DNA from: Platerodrilus igneus
Taxonomy: Eukaryota; Arthropoda; Insecta; Coleoptera; Lycidae
Reading direction: 5' to 3'
NCBI GenBank assembly: GCA_036346225.1
Contig: JARFIW010001452.1
Span: 558,001-622,000, forward strand
DNA length: 64,000 nt
In this document: one piece after another, positions 46,200 to 56,879 of the stretch
How the letters are laid out: every line of letters begins with the position of its first letter
How positions within the stretch are numbered: position 1 is the stretch's first letter
Notes under the pieces: model-generated
Seen by the model: only the letters and a program-made list of their open reading frames with translations
What the model was told of the DNA's origin: nothing
The model's database searches: none
Program-made: the position numbers and the translations under genes

Positions 46200-48934
46200 C
46201 AACAAGCCCTAAATCATAGAAGAAACCCGCAAATCAGGCAAAAGCGGAACATACGGCAAAACTTAGAGTTTAGAGATCACGATTCAGGTGAAACTACAAA
46301 AACTAGTACCGTTTTATTTTAAAACTACGTAGGTCAGAGCCGATCCAATCTTTTTAGGACGATCCGTAGCAAGCTCCGAATAAAAGAAACACACCCTCAA
46401 TTCAAGCAAAAGCAGAACACCACGGGCAAAACTTCCAGTTTAAAGTTAGATTCAAAACCGCTTTTTCTTTAAAACTGCGTGGGCCAGACCCGATCCAAAC
46501 TCTTTAGGACGATCCGTAGCAAGCCCCGAATAAGAGAAACATACCCGCAATTTTGGCAAAAACAGAATTTCACGAGCAAATTTTCGAGTTTGTTGATTCA
46601 GATGTAACTATAAAAATTCATAGCCGGTTTTTCATTAAAACTGCGTGGGTCGGACCCGATCCAAACTCTTAAGGGGGATCCTTAGCAAGCCCTGAATAAA
46701 AGAAACACTCGCAATTCATACAAAAAAAGAATACACGTGCAAATCTTCGAGTTTAAACTTGTCGATTCAGATCCAATTATAAAAATTTATTACCGTTTTT
46801 TCTTTAAGACTGCATGGGTCGGACCCAATCCAAACTCTTAAGGATGATCCGTAGCAAGCCATAAATAAGAGAAACATACCCCCAATACAGGCAGAAACAA
46901 AATACCACGGGCAAAACTTTCAGTTTAAAGTTGTCGATTCAGATCTAACTTTAAAAATTCATAAGTGTTTTTTCTTTAAAACTGCGTGGGTTAGACCCGA
47001 TCCAAACTCTATAGACCGATCCGTAGCAAACTCCGAATAATAGAAAAAGATCCGCAATTCAAGCAAAAACAGAATGCCACGGGCAAATCTTGGAGTTTAA
47101 ATTTGTCTATTTAGATCTAACTCTAAAAATTCCTAACCGTTTTTCTTTAAAACTGTGTGGGTCGGACCCGATACAAACTCTTGAGGAGGAACCGTAGCAA
47201 GACCTACACAAGAGAAACATACCCGCAATTCATGCGGAAATAGAATAGCACGGACAAAACTTCGAGTTTAAAGTTGTCGATTTAGATCTAACTATAAAAA
47301 TTCATAACCGTTTTTCTTTAAAAATGCGTGGGTCACACCCAATCCAAACTCTATAGGTCGATCCATAGCAAGCTCGGAATAAAAGAACAAGACTTGCAAT
47401 TCAGGCAAACACAGAATACCAGGAGCAAATCTTCGAGTTTAAAGTTGTCGATTTAGATCTAACTCTAAAAATTCCTAACCGTTTTTCTTTAAAACTGTGT
47501 GGGTCGGACCCGATCCAAACTCTTAAGGAGGATCCGTAGCAAGACCTACACAGACGAAACATACCCGCAATTCAGGCAGAAACAGAATACCACGGGCAAA
47601 ACTTCGAGTTTAAAGTTGTCGATTTAGATCTAACTATAAAAATTCATAACCGTTTTTTTTTTAAACAGCGTGGGTCACACCCAATCTAAACTCTATAGGT
47701 CGATCCATAGCAAGCTCAGAATAAAAGAACAGGACTCGCAATTCAGGCAAACACAGAATACCACGAGCAAATCTACGAGTTTAGAGTTGTCGATTTAGAT
47801 CTAATTCTAAAAATTCATAACCGTTTTTTCTTTAAAAATGCGTGGGTCACACCCAATTAAAACTCTATACGTCGATCCATAGCAAGCTCGGAATAAAAGA
47901 ACAAGACTTGCAATTCAGGCAAACACAGAATACCAGGAGCAAATCTTCGAGTTTAAAGTTGTCGATTTAGATCTAACTCTAAAAATTCATAACCGTGTTT
48001 TCTTTAAAACTGCGTGGGTCGGACCCGATCCAAACTCTTAAAGAGGATCCGTAGCAAGACCTACACAAGAGAAGCATACCCCCAATTCAGGAAGAAACAG
48101 AATACCAAGGGCAAAACTTCGTGCTTAAAGTTGTCGATTTAGATCTAACTATAAAAATCCATAACCGTTTTTTATTTAAAACCGCGTGGTTCACACCCAA
48201 TCAAAACTCTATACGTCGATCCATAGCAAGCTCGGAATAAAAGAACAAGACTCGCAATTCAGGCAAACACAGAATACCACGAGCAAATCTACGAGTTTAG
48301 AGTTGTCGATTTAGATCTAATTCTAAAAATTCATAACCGTTTTTTCTTTAAAAATGCGTGGGTCACACCCAATTAAAACTCTATACGTCGATCCATAGCA
48401 AGCTCGGAATAAAAGAACAAGACTTGCAATTCAGGCAAACACAGAATACCAGGAGCAAATCTTCGAGTTTAAAGTTGTCGATTTAGATCTAACTCTAAAA
48501 ATTCATAACCGTGTTTTCTTTAAAACTGCGTGGGTCGGACCCGATCCAAACTCTTAAAGAGGATCCGTAGCAAGACCTACACAAGAGAAGCATACCCCCA
48601 ATTCAGGAAGAAACAGAATACCAAGGGCAAAACTTCGTGCTTAAAGTTGTCGATTTAGATCTAACTATAAAAATCCATAACCGTTTTTTATTTAAAACCG
48701 CGTGGTTCACACCCAATCAAAACTCTATAGGTCGATCCATAGCAAGCTCGGAATAAAAGAACAAGACTCGCAATTCAGGCAAACACAGAATACCACGAGC
48801 AAATCTTCGACTTTAAAGTTGTCGATTCAGATCTAACTTTGAAAACTCATAACCGTTTTTTCTTTAAAACTGCTTAGGTCAGACCCCATCCAAACTTTCA
48901 ACGAGAATCCGTAGCAAGCCCTAAATAAGAGAAA
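46200..48934 (+). repeat. Satellite arm, 16 units of about 172 bp
   Basis: Taking the gatccgtagcaag landmark, anchors fall at 46360, 46511, 46677, 46846, 47018, 47189, 47360, 47531, 47702, 47874, 48046, 48218, 48390, 48562, 48734 and 48905. Spacing settles at 171-172 bp. Two unit types are distinguishable: ggaggatccgtagcaagacc and ggtcgatccatagcaagctc. Confidence 0.95.
47702..48733 (+). repeat. 516 bp higher-order repeat, two near-identical copies
   Basis: Units 47702-48217 and 48218-48733 are three-monomer blocks that match almost base for base (differences such as ctcagaa/ctcggaa near the start). The monomers inside each block differ clearly from each other. Confidence 0.9.
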
Positions 48935-51401
48935 CTTTAAATTCGAAAATTTGCTCGTGGTATTCTGTTTTTGCTTGAATTGCGGGTTTTTTCTTCTATT
49001 CTGAGCTTTCTACGGATCGACCTAAAGAGTTTGGATTGGGTCTGAGCCACGCAGTATTAAAGGAAAAACGATTATGGATTTTTATACTAAGATCTGAATC
49101 GCAAGTTTAAATTCGAAGATTTGCTCGTGGTATTCTGTTTCTGCCTGTATTGCGGGTATGTTTCTCTTATTTATGGCTTGCTACGTATCCTCCTTAAAAG
49201 TTTGGATCGGGTCCAACCTACGCAGTTTTAAAGAAAAAAACATTATGAATATTTATAGTTAGATCTGCATCGACAACTTTAAACTCAACGTTTTGTCTGT
49301 GGTATTCTGTTTCTACCTGAATTGTGGGTATGTTTCTCTTCTTTAAGGTTTGCTACTGATCCTCCTTAAGAGTTTGGATCGGGTCCGAACCACGCAGTTT
49401 TAATGAAAAAACCGGTATGAATTTTTACAGTTAGATCTGAATCGACATCTTTAAACTCGAAGATTTACTCGTGGTATTCTGTTTTTGTTTAAATTATGGG
49501 TATGTTTCTTTTATTTGGGGCTTGCTGCGGATCGACATAAAGAATTTGGACAGGGTTCGACCCACGCAGTTTTAAAGGAAAAACGATTATGAATTTTTAT
49601 AGTTAGATCTAAATTGACAACTTTAAACTGGAAGATTTGCTCGTGGTATTCTGTTTTTGCTTGAATTGCGGGTATGTTTCTTTTATTCGGAGCTTGCTAC
49701 GGATCGACCTATAGAATTTGGATCGGGTCTGACCTACGCAGTTTAAAGGAAAAAACGGTTATGAGGTTTCATAGTAAGATCTGAATGGACAACTTTAAAC
49801 TCAAAGCTTTGCCCGCGGTATTCTGTTTCTGCCTGAATTGCGGGTATGTTTCTTTTATTTAGGGCTTGCTAAGGTTCCTCCTTAAGAGTTTGGATTAGGT
49901 CCGACCTAAGCAGTTTTCAAGAAAAAACGGTTATGAATTTTTATAGTTAGATCTAAATCGACAATTTTAAACTCAAAGATTTGTTTGTGGTATTCTGATT
50001 CTGCCTGATTTGCGGGTATGTTTCTCTTATTTAGGGCTTGCTAAGGATCCTCCTCAAGAGTTTGGATGGGGTCCGACCCACGCAGTCTTAAAAAAAACGG
50101 TTATGAATTTTTAAAATTAGATCTGAATCGACAACTTTAAACTTAAAGTGTTGCCTGTGGTATTATGTTTCTGCCTGAATTGCGGGTGTAATTTCTCTTG
50201 TTAAGGCTTGCTACGGATCCTCCTTAAGAGCTTGAATCGGGTCCGACCCACGCAGTCTTAAAGAGAAAACGGTAATGAATTTTTATAATTGGATCTGGAT
50301 CGACAACTTTAACCTCGAAGGTTTGCTCGTGGTATTCTGTTTTTGCTTGATTTGCGGGTATGTTTCTTTTATTCGGAGCTTGCTACGGATCGACTTATAG
50401 AGTTTGGATTGGGTCTGATCTACGTAGTTTTAAAGAAAAATCGGTTATGAGTTTTCATAGTTAGATCTGAATCGACAACTTTAAACTCAAAGTTTTGCAA
50501 GTGGTATTCTGTTTCTGTCTGAATTGCGGGTATGTTTCTCTTATTTATGGCTTGCTACGGATCCTCCTTAAGATGTTAGATCGGGGCCGACTCGCGCAGT
50601 TTTAAAGAAAAAACGGTTATAAATTTTTATAGTTATATCCAAATCGACAACTTTAACCTCAAAGGTTTGCTCGTGGTATTCTGTTTTTGCTTGATTTGCG
50701 GGTATGTTTCTTTTAGTCGGAGCTTGCTACGGGTCGACCTATAGAGTTTGGATCGGGTCTGACCCATGCAGTTTTAAAGAAAAAACGGTTATGAGTTTTC
50801 GTAGTTAGATCTGAATCGACAACTTTAAACTCAAAGATTTGCTCGTGGTATTCTGTTTCTGCCTGTATGGAGGGTATGTTTCTCTTATTTATGGCTTGCT
50901 ACGGATCCTCCTTAAGAGTTTGAATCGGGTCCGACCCATGCAGTCTTAAAGAAAAAACGGCAATGAATTTTTATAATTGGATCTGAATCGACAACTTTAA
51001 ACTCGAAGATTTGCTCGTGTATTCTTTTTTTTATTTAAATTGAGGGTGTTTTTTATTCAGGGCTTGCTACGCATCCTCCTGAAGAGTTTGGATCGGGTTT
51101 GGCCCACGTATTTTTAAAGGAAAAACGGTTTTGAATTTTTTAAGTTAGATCTGAATCGACAATTTTAAACTCGAACTTTTTCCCGGGGTGTTCTGCTTTT
51201 GCTTGAATTGCGGGTATGTTTTTTTATTCGGAGCTTGCTACGGATCGACCTAAAAAGTTTGGATCGGCTCGGACCTACGTAGTTTTAAATCAAAACGGTA
51301 CTAATTTTTGTAGTTAGACCTGAATCGTCATCTTTAAACTCTAAGTTTTGCCGTATTTTCCGCTTTTGTCTGATTTACGGGTTTCTTCTGATTTGGGGCT
51401 T
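48935..51401 (-). repeat. Satellite arm, 14 units, opposite orientation
   Basis: Reverse-complement landmarks (cttgctacggatc) end at 49018, 49189, 49361, 49533, 49705, 49877, 50049, 50219, 50391, 50563, 50735, 50907, 51075 and 51246. The same two unit types recur (gatcctcc and gatcgacc), but their order does not mirror the left arm, and the 516 bp duplication is absent here. Confidence 0.95.
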
Positions 51402-51862
51402 GTTGCGCAATTTGTGTGTGATTTGTTTGCATATGTTTCATTCTACTTCTGTAAATATCTAGTAAATTAGAGTAATTGTGTATCTCCGGGTTTAAAGACG
51501 AATTGCTAGTTAAAATTTTGTATGTTATTCACTTTAAATTGTTCCGTTTCATGTTATTAATAATTGTGTTTTATAAATAAAAATCTGTGAAACAAAGTTT
51601 TTATTTTGTGGAACGGGAGGTGTATAAAATTATAAATTCGCTCAAGAATTGTTAATAAAGTTGTTCATAATTTGAATTTGTGGTATTCTAATATGATTAA
51701 TTAAAATTGAGTGGCAGCGCATTTTATGCGATTTATATGGTTTAGCGTGTTTTGAAATTCGCTGCTGAGCAGCTTGTTTGTGTGTATCCTTCTTAACCGA
51801 CGCCACTGGTCGTTCGGCAAAACTCGTAAATTCGTTGCTGGAAATTGACTGCTAAGTTCACA
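51402..51862 (-). repeat. Foldback outer inverted repeat, right
   Basis: Reverse complement of 45742-46199, ending with gctaagttcaca at 51862. Confidence 0.9.
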
Positions 51863-53475
51863 GCGGTTCCTAAATCAGACAATTTGGAACGGACAGAGTA
51901 TTAAAGAAATCAACGTGTTCAAAAATAATTAGTTTAAAATGACGCAATTGCTACAACGGTTCATGGAAATGACATTTTACAAACATTATTTGATCTGGTT
52001 TTACCAGTGTTTGTTACAAACTAGACGAGCAGGAAGAATTTTTAATTTTTCAATTTTATTTATTAAAGCAACTTACCTCATTTGCATCATTTATTGGATA
52101 CTGTAAAATTAAGCTAAACTCATCTACATTACCACACTTATAATTTTAAGCACACTTTAGAAACGGTGCTGCCACCCCTTGGCAACAGAAAACCCTATAG
52201 CACGACTAAACTAGGGCAGTTTAACGTGTTTCGTATAAATTACACATTAACCCAAAACTTAAACTCATAAACTAAACCCACAGATTACTCCTCATTGAGA
52301 GAAAGTATACACCTGGGTACAATTACGGCGCAATTTCATAATTAGTAACGTGCAAACAACACCACGGCCGACTAAAAAAAACGACAATAAAACGTGCCAA
52401 TACTAGAGGTAGGGGACCGAATAATAAATAATTACGATCCTTTAAATTTATAGTGCTAATAACCTTATTTGTAGGACTTATTTTAAGTTGACCTCTAAAT
52501 GCCTGCATTCGTTAACTTTAGTAGGTCAAACGTCGACGTCTAGTTGTAAAATCGATTACTCTTATCAAGTTACTGAAACATAACTTCTTCTGCAACGTAA
52601 AAAGAGTAAAATCGAAAAACGTATGTCGGAGAACTATTCCACCAGACACATATCTAGTAAATTCTCCTGCCATCATGCTTTCAAATACAAAACGATCTCA
52701 CGTGACTGAAAAATATGTTTGTAGCGCCAATCGAGTAAGTGGAAACATTGAATGTAGTCATAGCAACGCTGTAGGTTAACTCCCTATTAGACGGAGACGG
52801 CAGAAAGCGCTCAATAATTCAGATAAAGATGACTGCAATGGTATTCAAAAGTTATTGGGCTTTGAACACTAAAAGTTTTATGATTTTGCCAAGTTGAATG
52901 TTACTTGTGCCTTTTGCTGATAGATGTAGATGTCTGTATGTTTTCGTAGTATCGTTGATATAACCCGAAAGTTGAGTCAGTAATTTAGGTACAAGATGGT
53001 ACAGAAAGGAGCCACTTTTAAGAATTATATACTTACACTTTTATTATATTTAAAATTTAAGGGTTAAAAGTGTAAAATGTATCCAAGCTGAACTTTCACC
53101 CTAGTAGATATCACGTAAAGCTTGCTCGATAAATATAAATCTCCTACATTTTGTTGGCGGTTTTTCTAAATGAATTTAAAAACTCAAAGGTGTTAATTAA
53201 CTAAAAGCTCCTCTAAATGTCTTTGTATAATTTCTATTATATTTTTAATAGCAAAACGAATAAAGGAAATTAATTAACACTAGATATAAGTACAATAATT
53301 ACTTGGAATAAACTCTTTACACTTGATAATTTTATATCGTTTAAGCTTCTTTTGGTAGAACTAAGTATACATACTTGTAACATATTTAGTGCCCAACTGA
53401 TAACCAAATTATATACGATAGTTCAAGCAATCTAAAATATGATTTACGTCATAATGTGATTAATTTTTAGACAAA
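51863..53475. other. No gene recognised
   Basis: Mixed AT-rich sequence. Short open frames lack motifs and I see no repeat shared with the rest of the window. Confidence 0.35.
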
Positions 53476-56400
53476 TCATCATCATTGGGTCTTCAGTTCT
53501 GAAACTGGTTAGACGCGTACCATCATTGTTTCCTATTCTGAACTAACCTACAGATTTCCCCGAAATTTGCACAGTCTGCATCTATCACTATCTGATCTAG
53601 GTCTACATCCGCCTCTTTTTTCCAATCTCTGCTTGTCATATATCACATACTATTCCCCAAAAATGCCTTAGAACGTATTATGCCCTTCTACTTCTCATAT
53701 TTTTTCCCTAAGATATCCTTGTTCCCTTACTGTTTCTATAACCTATTTGTTATTAACTTTGTCTGTCCATCCTCGAACATCTGAAGCACGGCATTTCAAA
53801 GGCCGCTACTGTTCTTCTGTCTGCTTTTCAGACTGCTCGTATTTCGTAGGCATATTGTCTGTGCTGTGCTCCACACATACGCTTTCAACAACTTTTTGTT
53901 CTATGTTTGTTGTCTTTCATCATAGGTGCCGTTCTTTATTGTTAGATGCAGTTCGGTCACCTTCTATTGTTTTACCATTATATACCCTATTTATCCGACA
54001 TTCAGTGGTTGCGAAGGGGGGTAAGCAGTCTGTGGCTGCCAAGTTCCCCCAGCACTTGAACATTTACTGATTTAATATTTTTTCCAATATGTCTTTTCGC
54101 ACAGTCAACATTAGTTGCAGATATTTCACAACAAACAACTAGTTGTTTATAATAATCATCAGATTTGTCTGCGCTTATTTATTCGTCATTGGGTTTCCCG
54201 TCTCAAAACTGGTTGGACATGTACTTGCACTTATTTCTTTTCTAAACTAACCTACATGGTTCCCTGAAATTCTCACACAGTAATACAGCTCGGTTCCCCT
54301 TATATTGTTTTTTAATATTATGCCCTATTTCACAGAGATTTATTGAAGGGGGTTAAGCAACCTGTGGCTGCCAAGATCCCCCAACACTTAGACATTTGCC
54401 GAAATAATAGTTTTCCAGTAAATGCTTTCACGCAATTACCATAATTGTAAGTACGTGTTACATATTTGTATTCTTGTTTTTGATTTATTTTTCCCTCCTT
54501 TGCATACTAGTACTTTAGTTTTACTTTAGTTAATTTTCATACCGTATCTCTCTGTTAGAACCGTTTCCATTTCATTGAGAGCAGCTTCTAACTCTTCCTT
54601 GCTAGATGCTAATACCGCTATATCATCTGCAAATCTAAGCATATCTATTTTTTGCCCCTGCATAGTAATTCCAAATGTCTTCCTGCATTTGACAGTATTC
54701 ATTGCCTCCTCAATGTACAAGTTAAAAATTAGTGGGGATAGGGAACATCCCTGTCTTACCCCTTTCCTGATGTTTACTTCTCTACGTTCCTGCTCTAATT
54801 CTATTACTCCTGTTTGCTCTTTGTATAAGCTATGTACTATCCGTCTATCCCTATAACTCATTCCAATCTTTTGAGTATTTCGAACATTTTTCCATTTTAC
54901 ATCGTCAAATGCTTTTCCAGATCTACAAACCCTATATACACGCTTTCCCCTTTTTCTATTGTTTTCTCCATTATCACCCTCAGAGCTAAGATAGCCTCCC
55001 GTGTTCCCCTGTTTCGCCTAAACCTAGTATTTCTTCAGCCCGTTTTTCTCATTCGTCTTTGTACAATTCTAGTTAATATTTTTGATACGTGTGCTGTCAA
55101 GCTTATTGTTCGAAAATTTTCACATCTATCTGCGCCTTTCTTTTTTGGTATAGTTACTATGATGTTATGTTTGAAATCTTTGAGTATCTCGCCTGTCTCA
55201 TACATATAGCTTACAAGTTGGAAGAGACGTTCTGTTACTGCTTGACCAGCGGCTTTTAGAGTTTCTGCTTGCACCTTATCTGTACCCGGCGTCATACCAT
55301 TTTTCAGACCCTTTAATGCTATTTCAAATTCATCTCTAAGTATAGGATATCCCAAGTCATCATTTTCAATGTCTGATTCTTTTTCTAATGCAGTTAGTTT
55401 TTCTCCTGCATATAAATTCCCTATATATTCTTGCCATCTAAACACTTTCTCTACGTTTTCTATAATGACGTTTCATCCCGCGTCCCTTATATTTTTGCTA
55501 TACGGTTCTATATCCCTAAAATTGATTCTAATTAGTTTGTATGCTTCATCTGTCTTTCCTACTTCCATCTTAGTTTGTACCTCTTTGCACTTTTCATCAA
55601 TCCATTGTTCTTTAGCTTTCCTGCATTTTCGAATAATTTCCCATTTTATGGCTTTGTATCTCTGTTTTCCTGTTTCGTCTGATTTATTTTTGTATTTTCG
55701 TCTTTCTTCTATTAAATTCAGGATATCCTTTGTTATCCATGGTTTCTTATTTACTTTTTGTGTATACCCCAGAATATCTCTGGCCGCCATGTCAAGTCTG
55801 GATTTAATGTTATTCCATTCTGTTTCTACTTCCTTAGTATCAGATATTTTCCCGATATCTTTGAGCAATTCATGTGACCTTTTTTCGAATCTTTTTTGAA
55901 TATCTTTCTCTTTTAGTTTCTGTAGGTCCAAGTGCCTTTTCCGTTGTTTTTTTTCAAATTTTTAAATTTAAGTGCGGCTTTCATAATTACGATGTTGTGG
56001 TCAGTGTCTATATCTGCTTCTGGGTAGCTTTTACAGTTTTTTACTTGATTTCTAAACCGTTGTCTAACAAGAATGTAATCTATTTGATATCTTCCTATAT
56101 CTCCTGGCATCTTCGACGTATATCGTCTTCTAGCATGATGTTGAAATAATGTGTTTGTAATGATTAAATTGTTCTTGTCGTAAAACTCTACCAGCCTATT
56201 TCCTCTGTCGTTTCTAGTGCCTAAACCAAATAAACCTACTATCGCTCCTTCCCTACCCTCACCTACCACTGCATTAAAATCCCCCGTAATTATTAAATAT
56301 TTATGTCCTTTTACGTGTCTTAATATGTCTTCGATATCTTTGTAGATTGCTTCTACCTCTTCGTCACTGTAGCTAGAGGTGCGCATGTATACTTGTATTA

Positions 56401-56835
56401 TTACTGTGTTTACCGGTTTAGATTCTAATCTAACCATGAGTACTCTTTCATTCTTTTGTAAGTAATTTTCTACACAGTATCCTATCTTTTTCCGCATAAC
56501 TATCCCCACACCCAAATTTCCTTCCTCGGCTCCTGTATGAATTACCCGGAAGTCTCACTCCAAAATCCCCGCCTCTGGCCACCGAACTTCGCTGATCCCT
56601 ACTATGTCTAATGATAACCTATTCATTTCGATTTTTAGGTTCTCTAGCTTACCCACTTGCTTCATAGTTCTAACATTCCACGCTCCGACTCGCAAAATGT
56701 TCCCGATTCTTATTCTTAACTTTCCGATCGCATCCTCCGAAGTAGTCCCCTCCCGGAGATCCGAATGGGGGCTATTTTAACTCCGGAATCTTTTACCCCA
56801 GAGAATACCATCATTTTATTATAATTTAGGTACGC
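53476..56835 (-). mobile_element. RTE/BovB-like LINE, longest copy
   Basis: Runs from the start of the reading frame (about 56830) to the GAT-rich tail near 53476 on the minus strand. The protein-coding part occupies 54526-56830. Below it, sequence jumps from the KSKTRI segment (about 54470) straight to the composite tail, so about 0.65 kb present in the 43 kb copy is deleted. The tail again contains the ggcagccacag units and a second decayed C-terminal segment. A further copy starts head to head on its right. Confidence 0.88.
54526..56830 (-). pseudogene. RTE-like endonuclease/reverse transcriptase, frameshifted
   Basis: N-terminal apurinic-type endonuclease (target nicking): GNILRVGAWNVRTMK, ISEVRWPEAG, then frame 56515-55913 with IITGDFNAVVGEG, NDRGNRLVEF and a C-terminal IDTDHNIV. 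Next frame 55931-55473 is a lysine-rich connector. Frame 55445-55035 opens the reverse transcriptase (GYPILRDEFEIALKGLKNG, IVTIPKKKGADRCENFR). Frame 54861-54526 carries KGVRQGCSLSPLIFNLYI and the catalytic LRFADDIAVL box. Four open pieces imply at least three frame breaks plus one near the start. The catalytic motifs are otherwise intact, so this is a recently lost element. The endonuclease is also seen in host-annotated CFDP2-like proteins. Confidence 0.9.
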
Positions 56836-56879
56836 TGTGTACAAATATAAACCAATAAAATTTTTTCTTTTTCTGAATG

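Larger units (their letters stand above)
45742..51862. mobile_element. 6.1 kb foldback element with satellite arms
   Basis: Starts tgtgaacttagcag and ends ctgctaagttcaca. From outside inward: an outer inverted repeat of about 460 bp, then 172 bp tandem units in one orientation to about 48934, then the same unit in the opposite orientation back to the other end. There is essentially no central spacer and no transposase-like frame. Flanks gttctaaatcaacaa (left) and ggttcctaaatcagacaa (right) are similar and may be a long target duplication. The layout matches foldback-class elements such as Drosophila FB and Tetris. Confidence 0.85.

Noticed and set aside
46200..51401. Relation of the 171-172 bp satellite to primate alphoid DNA
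   Set aside because: Only the unit length agrees. No sequence resemblance is visible, and the array is inside a mobile element.
45742..51862. Palindrome as a simple assembly mirror artefact
   Set aside because: The two arms differ in unit number, unit order and many substitutions, which a mirrored assembly would not produce. Long reads would still be useful.
54575..55209. Plus-strand frames of 93 and 125 codons
   Set aside because: Shadows of the reverse-transcriptase palm (FADD and VRQGCSLSP on the minus strand).
55369..55899. 176-codon plus-strand open frame
   Set aside because: It is antisense to the RTE connector and reverse-transcriptase frames, which carry recognisable motifs on the minus strand.
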